Below are positions 8,571 through 16,460 of a stretch of DNA of 64,000 bases, in pieces. Position numbers and translations under genes: made by a program. The stretch lies in the NCBI GenBank assembly GCA_903970445.1, contig CAJCIP010000018.1:23545-87544 (forward strand), read 5' to 3'. Source of the DNA: Verrucomicrobia bacterium Tous-C9LFEB. GTDB lineage: Bacteria; Acidobacteriota; Terriglobia; Terriglobales; Acidobacteriaceae. Under the pieces are notes generated by a model. The model searched no databases. It was given only the letters and a program-made list of their open reading frames with translations, and was not told the DNA's origin. The stretch's first letter is position 1. Every line of letters starts with the position of its first letter.

Positions 8571-9340
8571 AACATCCACTCAGCCTTAATGGACGCGTTG
8601 CGGTCGTGGTCGGCGGTACCAGCGGCATTGGACGCGCCATCAGCCTCGGTCTGGCCGAAGCCGGCGCAGACGTTGTGAGCACAGGACGTCGTAGTGAACA
8701 GGTGGATGCCGTGGCGACTGAGATCGAGGCGCGCGGTCGACGCTCGTTGCGTCATTCCGCCGATCAGAGTGACCGTGGGCAGATCGACTCACTTCTGGAA
8801 GCCTGCCTGCGCGAGTTCGGTAAAGTCGATATTCTTTGCAACTGCGCCGGTAAGATCAAGCGCTCGCCAACGCTGACGGTGTCGGAAGCGGAGTGGCACG
8901 ACATTCTCGACACGAACCTCACAGGAATGCTCCGCTGCTGCCAGGTGTTCGGCGGACACATGATCCAGCGCAAATATGGCCGGATCATCAACATCGCCTC
9001 CCTGAACAGCTATGTGGCGCTGAACGAGGTAGCTGCGTATGCAGCGAGCAAGGCCGGGGTGCTTTCGCTTACTCGGTCGCTGGCGGTGGAGTGGTCCCGG
9101 CATGGCGTTTTAGTGAACGGCATAGCGCCAGGTGTCTTCCGCACCGAGTTGAATGCCGCACTGCTGGACGGATCACCACGAGGACAGGAGCTGCGCATGC
9201 GCACACCGATGAATCGTTTCGGCAAGACGGAAGAACTCGTGGGGGCAGCGATCTACCTGGCCAGTGATGCGGCCTCGTTCACGAACGGGCACACCATCGT
9301 CGTAGATGGGGGCTTCCTTGCCAGCGGCGTGAATCAGTGA
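8567..9340 (+). CDS. SDR-family oxidoreductase, candidate fructuronate reductase of the uronate pathway
   Basis: A classical 257-residue short-chain dehydrogenase: nucleotide motif GGTSGIG at 16-22, NCAG at 92-95, the catalytic Ser around 145, and Y158-x3-K162. It ends with the usual NGHTIVVDGG. Closest named relatives by eye are gluconate 5-dehydrogenase/KduD-type enzymes. The operon makes fructuronate but has no classical UxuB (a long-chain mannitol-dehydrogenase-type protein). I therefore infer that this protein may reduce D-fructuronate to D-mannonate, or handle a related keto-acid. The start overlaps the uxaC stop by four bases. The substrate is unproven; a KduD-like 2-keto-3-deoxygluconate oxidoreductase is the main alternative. 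Confidence 0.75.
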   Translation: MKHPLSLNGRVAVVVGGTSGIGRAISLGLAEAGADVVSTGRRSEQVDAVATEIEARGRRSLRHSADQSDRGQIDSLLEACLREFGKVDILCNCAGKIKRSPTLTVSEAEWHDILDTNLTGMLRCCQVFGGHMIQRKYGRIINIASLNSYVALNEVAAYAASKAGVLSLTRSLAVEWSRHGVLVNGIAPGVFRTELNAALLDGSPRGQELRMRTPMNRFGKTEELVGAAIYLASDAASFTNGHTIVVDGGFLASGVNQ

Positions 9341-9383
9341 TGACCTGCGACCCACAACAAGACCCCGGAGAGAAGGAGAAGCA

Positions 9384-10700
9384 ATGCCCTGGTTCGCGAT
9401 AGAAGCCGATCATGTGCAAGATGAAGAAATCCGGCATGCTGCCGACAGGCTCTTGCAGGAGGCCCGCGCGCGCCTCGGACGGGAGTTGAAGCGTGTACTT
9501 TTGCTTCCGCCAGATCTCACACGCGCACACAGCGGGTCTGGCTGGATTACGGAATATCTGTACAACGCACTGCCCGACGCTCACGTCGAAGTGATTCCTA
9601 CGCTGGGCCAGCACATCCCGCACACCGAGGCTGAGAATAAGTGGATGTTCGGCTCTATTCCGAACGAGAGGATCTTTGAGCATGACTGGCGCAATGGCTG
9701 CACCCGCGTGGGCGTCATTCCTGCAGAACTTGTTGCCGAGTCAACCGCCGGTGCCGCCGATTGGGAAATTCCTGTCGATCTCAATTCGAAGCTGATCGAG
9801 GAGCGGTGGGACCTCATCATCAATGTGGGACACGTGGTGCCTCATGAGGTACTTGGGTTCGCGAATCACAACAAGAACTATTACATCGGGCTCGGGGGCA
9901 AGGACACTATCTGTGCGTCGCACATTGCCGCCGCTGTGTACGGAATCGAGAACAACCTTGGATGTCTCGTCACTCCTTTACGCGCCTGCTATAACTGGTC
10001 CGAAGCACGGCATCTGCAGGATCTGCCGGACGTCTACTTCCAGATCGTGATGCACCGCGATATGCAGAATAGGCTGGTCACGAGCGGCATCTATGTAGGC
10101 GATGACCTGGAAACCTACCTGCAAGCCGCACGGCGTAGCCGGGACCAGAACATCACCGTCTTCGATAAGCCGGTAAAGAAGATCGTCGCGGTCATGCAGG
10201 CCGACGAGTTTCGCGCCACATGGGTGGCGAACAAGGCTGTGTATCGCACACGCATGGCGATCGCCGACGGAGGCGAACTGCTCATCATCGCCCCCGGAGT
10301 CGAACGCTTCGGCGAGCAACCAGAGGTCGACGCTCTTATACGCAAGTACGGCTATAAGGGAACGCCGCGCACACTTGCGCTGTATAAGACCGAGCCCGAC
10401 ATGCAGGAGATACCGCACGGCGTCGCCCATCTAATCCACAGTTCCAGCGAGGGGCGTTTTACCATCACCTATGCGCCGGGCCATCTTTCCCGCGAAGAAG
10501 TGGAGCAAGTGGGATATGCCTATGCAGACCTCGATGCTATGACGCGGCGGTACGATCCAAGCTTTATGAAGGAAGGCTGGAACACGATGCCTGATGGCGA
10601 AGAAGTCTTCTACATCAGCACGCCGTCCGCCGGCCTTTGGTGCACAGCAGACAAACTCAAAATCCCCGGACGCCGCGATCTTTCCAATGAACTGTTCTGA
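9384..10700 (+). CDS. LarA-family nickel-pincer hydroxyacid racemase/epimerase
   Basis: 438 residues, in the family of nickel-dependent lactate racemase. The key positions are present with exact spacing: DLTR at 44-47 (family DxTR), H77 or H80 in GQHIPH, H154 in PHEVLGF, K164 in NHNK and H180. The H-10-K-16-H spacing matches His174, Lys184 and His200 of Lactobacillus plantarum LarA, where Lys184 holds the cofactor and His200 ligates nickel. AGGAGAAG precedes the ATG. The family covers lactate, malate, phenyllactate and hydroxyglutarate racemases and D-gluconate 2-epimerases. Because it sits in a uronate operon, mannonate/gluconate 2-epimerisation is the most logical reaction here (inference). 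Its NHNK replaces the GGAK-type sequence of true lactate racemases. It overlaps larE by 14 bases. Confidence 0.85.
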   Translation: MPWFAIEADHVQDEEIRHAADRLLQEARARLGRELKRVLLLPPDLTRAHSGSGWITEYLYNALPDAHVEVIPTLGQHIPHTEAENKWMFGSIPNERIFEHDWRNGCTRVGVIPAELVAESTAGAADWEIPVDLNSKLIEERWDLIINVGHVVPHEVLGFANHNKNYYIGLGGKDTICASHIAAAVYGIENNLGCLVTPLRACYNWSEARHLQDLPDVYFQIVMHRDMQNRLVTSGIYVGDDLETYLQAARRSRDQNITVFDKPVKKIVAVMQADEFRATWVANKAVYRTRMAIADGGELLIIAPGVERFGEQPEVDALIRKYGYKGTPRTLALYKTEPDMQEIPHGVAHLIHSSSEGRFTITYAPGHLSREEVEQVGYAYADLDAMTRRYDPSFMKEGWNTMPDGEEVFYISTPSAGLWCTADKLKIPGRRDLSNELF

Positions 10701-11553
10701 CGAGAAGAGGGCGTTGCAAGGCAAGCGGGACGCACTTCGCGCTCAGTTGGAGCGGTATAGTGGGCTCGCCATCGCGTATTCGGGCGGTGTCGACTCAGCC
10801 TACTTAGCCTGGGAGGCGCATACCGTTTTAGGCCCCCGCATGGTTGCGGTGCTTGCGGATTCTCCGAGTCTGCCACGCACGCATTTTGCATTTGCGCAGG
10901 AGTTTGCGCGCGATAACGGCATCCCTTTGCATATCGTCAGGACCATGGAGATGTCCCGGCCAGAGTACGTCCGCAATGATGCGATGCGTTGCTTTCACTG
11001 TAAGAGCGAACTTTTTCTAGCTATGGGCGCAGTTGCCCGCGAGCTGGGTATCCCCGCTGTTGCCTACGGACGCAACCTGGACGACAGCAGTGATTTCCGT
11101 CCAGGCGAGCAAGCAGCCCAGCAACATGCCGCCGTCGCTCCCCTCGCCGACGCGGCGTTGACCAAAGCTGAAATTCGCTCTCTCGCGCTACAAGCGGGCC
11201 TCCGCGTGTGGGACCGGCCTGCATCGGCATGCCTTGCTTCGCGTGTGGAGTACAACCGGCCGGTCACCACGGAGGCGTTGCGGCAGATTGAACACGCAGA
11301 AGATGCGCTGCTCGCCCTGGGTTTTCGGCAGCTGCGCGTCCGTCATCATGGTGACCTGGCGCGCATCGAGATCGAACGTACTGAGCTTCCACGCGCGTTC
11401 GCATTGGACATGCTTGCACGCATCACCAGCGCTGTACGTGATGCGGGTTTTACCTTTGTGACACTCGATACCGAAGGTTATCGCACAGGAAGCATGAACG
11501 CCCTGCTTCCTGTCTCTGTGCTTCTTCGCGCTGGAAAAAGTGATGCAGCGTAG
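10687..11553 (+). CDS. larE: LarE, sacrificial sulfur transferase for nickel-pincer cofactor
   Basis: Supplies sulfur to the pyridinium mononucleotide precursor of the nickel-pincer cofactor in an ATP-dependent reaction. From the ATG at 10687 (inside the end of larA) the protein has 288 residues. It carries the PP-loop motif SGGVDS at 32-37, a CFHC pair at 101-104 in MRCFHCKSEL, and C181 in PASACLASR. C181 is placed like the sacrificial Cys176 of L. plantarum LarE, so this is probably a single-use, one-cysteine type rather than the iron-sulfur type. Overlaps at both ends bind it into one translational unit with larA and larB. Confidence 0.9.
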   Translation: MNCSDEKRALQGKRDALRAQLERYSGLAIAYSGGVDSAYLAWEAHTVLGPRMVAVLADSPSLPRTHFAFAQEFARDNGIPLHIVRTMEMSRPEYVRNDAMRCFHCKSELFLAMGAVARELGIPAVAYGRNLDDSSDFRPGEQAAQQHAAVAPLADAALTKAEIRSLALQAGLRVWDRPASACLASRVEYNRPVTTEALRQIEHAEDALLALGFRQLRVRHHGDLARIEIERTELPRAFALDMLARITSAVRDAGFTFVTLDTEGYRTGSMNALLPVSVLLRAGKSDAA

Positions 11554-12325
11554 CGCGCTGGTGGACTTGCTGCGCAAGGTGGCAGCCAGCGAACATACGC
11601 CCGAAGAAGCAGCCGAGAGACTGGCATGTCTGCCATTCGAAGACCTCGGTTTCGCGAAAGTCGATCATCATCGATCTTTACGCTCTGGCCAGCCTGAAGT
11701 TGTATTTGCCGCAGGCAAAACGCCGGAGCAAACTGCCGTAATCCTCAGCCGCATTTACGCTTCGGGCGCGATTGCTCTCGCGACTCGCGCTGATATTGCA
11801 CACTTCCAGGCCACTCGCGAACGCGTCCCGGACGCCGAATGGCATGCGGTGGCGCGCTGCATTACGTGCCGGATGCCTTCCGTCCCAGGGCCTGGTCGCG
11901 TCGCAGTCGTCTGTGCCGGAACGAGCGACCTGCCCGTAGCTGAAGAAGCTGCACTGACGGCACAATGCTTCGGTGCGCGGGTGACGCGTTTTACGGATGT
12001 CGGTGTCGCCGGCCTGCATCGTCTGCTCGCCGAACTCACCTCGATCCGCGAAGCAGACGCTGTAATTGTGTGCGCGGGTATGGAAGGAGCACTGCCCTCG
12101 GTCGTGGGCGGACTCGTCCAAGTTCCGGTCATTGCCGTGCCTACAAGTGTGGGCTACGGCGCAGCGTTTGATGGCGTTGCCGCGCTGCTCGGCATGTTGA
12201 ACAGTTGTTCGCCGAACGTCACGGTCGTCAACATCGATAATGGTTTCGGCGCAGGCTACGTGGCAACACTCTACGCGAATCGACGGCAGTCGGAGATCGA
12301 ACCTCCACAGCAAACACCGCCGTAG
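11543..12325 (+). CDS. larB: LarB, pyridinium biscarboxylate synthase for nickel-pincer cofactor
   Basis: Carboxylates and hydrolyses nicotinic acid adenine dinucleotide in the first step of nickel-pincer biosynthesis. The C-terminal half is PurE-like, with GTSDLPVAEEA, DVGVAGLHRL, CAGMEGALPSVVGGLV and the turn PTSVGYGA. About 260 residues, normal for LarB. Start is the ATG at 11543, with an in-frame GTG directly before it; both lie inside the end of larE. Last gene of the operon. No larC, the nickel inserter, follows, and none is present elsewhere in the window. Confidence 0.9.
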   Translation: MQRSALVDLLRKVAASEHTPEEAAERLACLPFEDLGFAKVDHHRSLRSGQPEVVFAAGKTPEQTAVILSRIYASGAIALATRADIAHFQATRERVPDAEWHAVARCITCRMPSVPGPGRVAVVCAGTSDLPVAEEAALTAQCFGARVTRFTDVGVAGLHRLLAELTSIREADAVIVCAGMEGALPSVVGGLVQVPVIAVPTSVGYGAAFDGVAALLGMLNSCSPNVTVVNIDNGFGAGYVATLYANRRQSEIEPPQQTPP

Positions 12326-12546
12326 TAGGCGGCAGTGTCGCGAGACTTCCTCTTCAACGGCTATTCTCGGTCCCGATCAATGATCATGGCGGTTAATCGT
12401 CCTATCCTTCGACCAAGCTAATTGGCCTCCGGGCAGCTCAGAGTTCATGCATTTGTGTTGCCAGCCACATTGAGATCAAGTGCAGCTTGCTTTCAGGAAC
12501 ACCTAGAGGACTGTGTCCGAGCCGCGAGATCGCGACCGATTCTCTC

Positions 12547-13440
12547 TCACCCCTTCTTCGCAAAGAGTTCATCGAGTTTCTGCTCATAGCTGTGGTAATC
12601 AAGAAATTTGTAGAGGTCTGCTCGTGTTTGCATCATGTCGAGTGCCGCGATTTGCGAACCATCCTGCCGGATCGTTTCGTATACGTGCAGTGCGGCCGCG
12701 TTCATCGCGCGATAGGCTGAACAGCAATAGAGCACCATATCGACGCCCGCACCCGCGAGTTCTTCTTTGGTGTACAGCGGTGTGTGGCCAAACTCCGTGA
12801 TGTTGGCAAGAACTGGCACAGCGGTTGCACTCTTGAATTCGGTATACATCGGAAGCTCTGTTACGGCTTCCGCAAAAATCATATCGGCGCCGGCCTGTAC
12901 ATAGGCGACCGCGCGTTCGATAGCGGCTGCCAGGCCTTCCTTTGCCAAGGCGTCGGTCCGCGCCATGATGACGAAGTCAGGATCGGTGCGCGCGTCTACA
13001 GCAGCGTGAATGCGATCAACCATCTCTTCCCGCGGGACCACTTCTTTCCCGGGACGATGTCCACAGCGCTTGGCTCCAACTTGGTCTTCCAGGTGCACTG
13101 CGGCAGCTCCAGCTTTTATCATCGAACGGATCGTGCGAGCGATGTTGAACGCCCCTCCCCAACCGGTGTCGATATCGACGAGCAGCGGAAGCGTGGTGAC
13201 ATCCGTGATGCGTCGCACGTCAGTGAGAACATCATCCAGAGTGCTGATGCCCAGATCCGGCATGCCAAGTGAGTTCGCAGCAACGCCGCCTCCAGAGAGA
13301 TACAAAGCCTTGAAGCCGGTCGCCTGCGCCATGCGCGCCGTGTACGCGTTGATCGCTCCTACAATTTGCAGTGGCTTTTCCTCGGCGACAGCCTTACGGA
13401 ACTTCGCGCCGGCGGATAGTCTCTGTTCGTCTGTCGCCAT
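12547..13440 (-). CDS. prpB: Methylisocitrate lyase / PEP-mutase superfamily enzyme (PrpB-like)
   Basis: 297 residues from the ATG at 13440, with AAGGA upstream. The protein is a beta/alpha barrel of the isocitrate lyase/PEP mutase superfamily. The catalytic loop [10 protein letters not shown] fits the K-[KR]-C-G-H motif of 2-methylisocitrate lyase, and [10 protein letters not shown] and HLEDQV supply the Mg-binding acidic residues. In the methylcitrate cycle it splits 2-methylisocitrate into pyruvate and succinate. No prpC or prpD lies nearby, so its pathway here is not shown by context. It sits with an enoyl-CoA hydratase on the same strand, 33 bases apart, which suggests acyl-CoA or propionate metabolism. 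Confidence 0.85.
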   Translation of the reverse strand: MATDEQRLSAGAKFRKAVAEEKPLQIVGAINAYTARMAQATGFKALYLSGGGVAANSLGMPDLGISTLDDVLTDVRRITDVTTLPLLVDIDTGWGGAFNIARTIRSMIKAGAAAVHLEDQVGAKRCGHRPGKEVVPREEMVDRIHAAVDARTDPDFVIMARTDALAKEGLAAAIERAVAYVQAGADMIFAEAVTELPMYTEFKSATAVPVLANITEFGHTPLYTKEELAGAGVDMVLYCCSAYRAMNAAALHVYETIRQDGSQIAALDMMQTRADLYKFLDYHSYEQKLDELFAKKG

Positions 13441-13473
13441 TCGTTGCGATCCTTTTGCATGCATGCGTGGGTC

Positions 13474-14262
13474 TTACTTGCCCTGCCATTGAGCGGGCCG
13501 CTTCTCAAGAAATGCGGTGAGTCCCTCATGTTTATCCGCGGTTCCGCACAATCGCGAGAACACGGCGGCCTCTCCATCGAAGCCCGTCTCGATCGCGTTG
13601 GCGCTCTCGCTAACAGCTTCGAGTATGCCAGCAATCGCGAGCGGCGCCATGGTTGCAATCGTCTCTGCTATGTCCAACGCTCGGCTCATTAGTTCGCTTG
13701 CTGGAACGATTTCATCGACCAGCCCTAGGCGAAGAGCTTCAGCGGCATCGACTATCTGAGCAGTCAGCATGAGGCGAGTTGCTGCGCTTCGGCCGATCAG
13801 TCGCGGCAAACGTTGTGTGCCCCCGTACCCTGGGATCAATCCGAGCTTTACTTCAGGCAGTCCGAGCTTTGCCTTGTCGCTTGCGATCCGCATGGTGCAA
13901 GCCAGCGCAAGTTCGCAGCCGCCACCGAGAGCGACACCGTTGATGCAAGCGATCACTGGCTTGTTGCAACGCTCGATCTGGCGAAACACTTCCTGGCCTC
14001 GGAGTGAGACCGCGCGTCCGCTCTCCGCATCTGTTGCGAGAAGTCCACGAATATCTGCCCCTGCAGCAAACGCTCGTTCGCCCGCACCTGTTACCAGGAT
14101 GACGCGAACTTCTGGTTCTGAGACAAGTTGCTTGAACTCGCTCTCGAGCTCGTCGAACATAGCCGCGTTCAGCGCATTAAGAGCTTCAGGACGCTTGAGG
14201 GTGACCGTAGCGACAGCTCCGTCAAACGTGGTCAATACGGTCCGTGCTTGGCTATCAGGCAT
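13474..14262 (-). CDS. Enoyl-CoA hydratase/isomerase family protein
   Basis: 262 residues from the ATG at 14262, the usual crotonase length; a longer in-frame start would add an atypical tail. Crotonase features are KRPEALNALNAAMFDEL, the oxyanion hole AFAAGADIRGL, and NGVALGGGCELALACTMR followed by LPEVKLGLIPGYGGTQRLPRLIG. The glutamates expected for hydratase chemistry are present in GGCELA and PEVKLG, so trans-2-enoyl-CoA hydratase activity is likely. Divergent from the thiolase and probably expressed with the PrpB-like gene downstream. Chain-length preference cannot be told from sequence. Confidence 0.88.
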   Translation of the reverse strand: MPDSQARTVLTTFDGAVATVTLKRPEALNALNAAMFDELESEFKQLVSEPEVRVILVTGAGERAFAAGADIRGLLATDAESGRAVSLRGQEVFRQIERCNKPVIACINGVALGGGCELALACTMRIASDKAKLGLPEVKLGLIPGYGGTQRLPRLIGRSAATRLMLTAQIVDAAEALRLGLVDEIVPASELMSRALDIAETIATMAPLAIAGILEAVSESANAIETGFDGEAAVFSRLCGTADKHEGLTAFLEKRPAQWQGK

Positions 14263-14451
14263 GCTGATCGATCCTGTACAGAACTTCGTGCGTCTCGAAT
14301 TATAGAGTTGTCGGCCCTCTAAGAACCTGCTCAATACGCTGGTAGAGCTTCTGGACAAAGATGTTCTCTAGCTGACATCCTGCGGAGTGGGTTGCATTGG
14401 CGTTGCGTGTCGCGGTGCAGCTTACGAAGCGACCAAGGAATGAGTGGAAAC

Positions 14452-15639
14452 ATGAGAGATGTTGTCATCATAAGTGCCGTAAGAACGCCGGTTGGGAAGT
14501 TTCAAGGTTCATTGAGTGGCTTCAGTGCCGTAGATCTCGGCGCATTCGTCGTTCGCGAGGCAGTAGCACGAGCGGGCATCTCGGCTGAGACAGTCGATGA
14601 ATGCATCATGGGCTGTGTGCTTCCAGCGGGCCTTGGACAAGCGCCAGCGCGGCAGGCTGCCCTTCGCGGCGGTCTATCGGACCGTGTAGCTGCGCTTACC
14701 GTCAACATGGTTTGCGGTAGCGGCCTCAAAGCAGTGGGGCTTGCTGCGCAGAGCATTATGCTCGGCAACGCAGAAGTTGCGGTGGCGGGCGGCATGGAAT
14801 CGATGAGCAATGCGCCCTATCTCCTGCCCCAGGCTCGCAAAGGCTATCGCATGGGCGACGGCAAGATGGTGGATTCCATGGTGCACGATGGCCTGTGGTG
14901 CGCCTGCGACGATCAGCACATGGGCCTCACCGGTGAACTCGTTGCGGAGAAGCACTCGATCACTCGTGAGCAGCAGGACTCCTATGCGCTGGAGAGTCAT
15001 CGGAAGGCCGCCGCCGCCTGGAAAGAAGGTCGCTTCGCGGATGAGGTCATGAAGATCTCATTGCCTGCGAAGAAGAAGGGTGGTTTGCCAACCGAGTTTG
15101 CCATGGACGAAAGCATTCGCGAGGATGCGTCCTTGGAAGCTCTGGGACAGTTGAAGCCTGCCTTCAGGCAGGGCGGGACCGTAACCGCGGGAAATGCGCC
15201 TGGGGTCAATGACGCCGCTGCGGCTGTGATTCTGATGACAGCGGATCGTGCGAAAGAACTGGGACTGAAACCGCTGGGAGTCATCCGGGCACAAGCAAGC
15301 AGTGGGGTCGCGCCAAAGTGGGTGATGCTCGCGCCGGTGAAAGGTGTACAGGCGGTCTTAGCACGCGCGGGCTGGGAAAAAGATGACGTTGAGCTGTTTG
15401 AGCTAAATGAAGCGTTCGCCGTGCAGGCGCTGGGTGTCAGCAAGGAACTTGGGCTCGATCTCGCCAAGGTCAACGTGAATGGAGGCGCGGTAGCTATTGG
15501 TCATCCCATCGGAGCTAGCGGTGCTCGTGTGCTGGTCACGCTGCTTCACGAAATGAAACGCAGAGATGCGAAAAAGGGTGTGGCCGCTCTCTGCCTCGGC
15601 GGGGGCAACTCGGTTGCGATGGCGCTCGAACGGCCCTGA
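14452..15639 (+). CDS. atoB: Acetyl-CoA C-acetyltransferase (thiolase)
   Basis: 395 residues from the ATG at 14452; an ATG 12 bases earlier is less well spaced from the Shine-Dalgarno sequence. Thiolase hallmarks are [11 protein letters not shown] with the nucleophilic Cys, [22 protein letters not shown], and the C-terminal [20 protein letters not shown] and CLGGGNS with the second catalytic Cys. It condenses or cleaves acetoacetyl-CoA. The enoyl-CoA hydratase lies divergently and a dehydrogenase-like protein lies downstream, giving a partial beta-oxidation or short-chain acyl-CoA cluster. Confidence 0.92.
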   Translation: MRDVVIISAVRTPVGKFQGSLSGFSAVDLGAFVVREAVARAGISAETVDECIMGCVLPAGLGQAPARQAALRGGLSDRVAALTVNMVCGSGLKAVGLAAQSIMLGNAEVAVAGGMESMSNAPYLLPQARKGYRMGDGKMVDSMVHDGLWCACDDQHMGLTGELVAEKHSITREQQDSYALESHRKAAAAWKEGRFADEVMKISLPAKKKGGLPTEFAMDESIREDASLEALGQLKPAFRQGGTVTAGNAPGVNDAAAAVILMTADRAKELGLKPLGVIRAQASSGVAPKWVMLAPVKGVQAVLARAGWEKDDVELFELNEAFAVQALGVSKELGLDLAKVNVNGGAVAIGHPIGASGARVLVTLLHEMKRRDAKKGVAALCLGGGNSVAMALERP

Positions 15640-15691
15640 TCGCACGATTTGTAGAGGACCTTCCGCGTACACTAGTGTTGAGGAGAATGAA

Positions 15692-15874
15692 GTGCCACTT
15701 TCCGGTGAAGCTATCCGTACGATGAACTATGTTGACGACATTTCCGTCACACTGCGACGCATTTTGTCTGTGATGCCGGTGCTGACTCCAGAGGAACGCG
15801 AACGCGTAGCCGAACACATCCGGCACGCTGACCCGAGCTATGAATCGGTACTTTCCGCAATGGCCGCGAAGTAG
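15692..15874 (+). CDS. Small conserved-looking protein of unknown function
   Basis: 60 residues from a GTG at 15692 preceded by GAGGAG at ideal distance; an ATG at 15722 would give 50 residues with no ribosome site. The sequence has a helical look (ISVTLRRILSVMPVLTPEERERVAEHIRHA) and no Cys or membrane segment. Its stop is 3 bases before the next start, so it is coupled to the dehydrogenase-like gene. I recognise no domain. Confidence 0.6.
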   Translation: MPLSGEAIRTMNYVDDISVTLRRILSVMPVLTPEERERVAEHIRHADPSYESVLSAMAAK

Positions 15875-15877
15875 CGG

Positions 15878-16441
15878 ATGACTGAGCAAGCATCAGGCGC
15901 GTCGCGCGTGAACACAGTAGCTGTCATCGGCGCTGGAACCGCAGGACGCGCCTTTGCTTTGCGCTGTGCATTAGCCGGCTTCAAGGTTGTGCTTGAAGAC
16001 GTTATGCCCTCAAAGTTGCGACGCGCTCAGGACGAGTATGCTGAGTGCTCCGCCGTCCATGCTGATCGATTGCGGTATGCCAGCACGGTCGAAGATGCCG
16101 TGGCGGACGCTGATCTTGCCATCGACTTCGTTCCAGATGAATTGGAATCGAAGCTAGAAATCTTCAGCATGTTAGACCGCATGGCTCCGCCACGCACCAT
16201 CTTCTGCACGCCGACGGAAGCTCTCAGCATCAGCGACCTTGCTTCCTGTACCTACCGCCCGGATCGCTGCGTCGCCGTGCGATGGGACAGGGACACTGAA
16301 GTGTCCATTGTTCGGAGCAGATTCGTCACTCCACTTACGCAATCATTGACCGTCAGTATGTTTGAGCTGCTCGGCTATGAAACATCTCTAGTGCAAGACA
16401 TGCTGGAGCCAATGCTGACGAAGACTGCCAGGCGAGCCTAG
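15878..16441 (+). CDS. 3-hydroxyacyl-CoA dehydrogenase NAD-binding domain protein, short form
   Basis: 187 residues. Contains the Rossmann start VAVIGAGTAGRAFALRCALAGFKVVLED and the ADLAIDFVPDELESKLEIF segment of the 3HCDH NAD-binding domain. Normal 3-hydroxybutyryl-CoA dehydrogenases are about 280-300 residues with a separate C-terminal dimerisation domain; that half is missing here. The usual catalytic His region (SHFFNPP-like) is replaced by CVAVRWDRDTEVS, so catalysis by the normal route is doubtful. No frameshifted remainder is seen before 16461. It may be a regulatory or degenerate relative; its close coupling to the small ORF suggests they work together. Confidence 0.7.
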   Translation: MTEQASGASRVNTVAVIGAGTAGRAFALRCALAGFKVVLEDVMPSKLRRAQDEYAECSAVHADRLRYASTVEDAVADADLAIDFVPDELESKLEIFSMLDRMAPPRTIFCTPTEALSISDLASCTYRPDRCVAVRWDRDTEVSIVRSRFVTPLTQSLTVSMFELLGYETSLVQDMLEPMLTKTARRA

Positions 16442-16460
16442 ACCTCACTCCAATAAGGAA

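Noticed and set aside
10594..10686. Upstream extension of larE within larA
   Set aside because: The first 31 residues are out-of-frame larA sequence, while the ATG at 10687 gives the normal LarE length.
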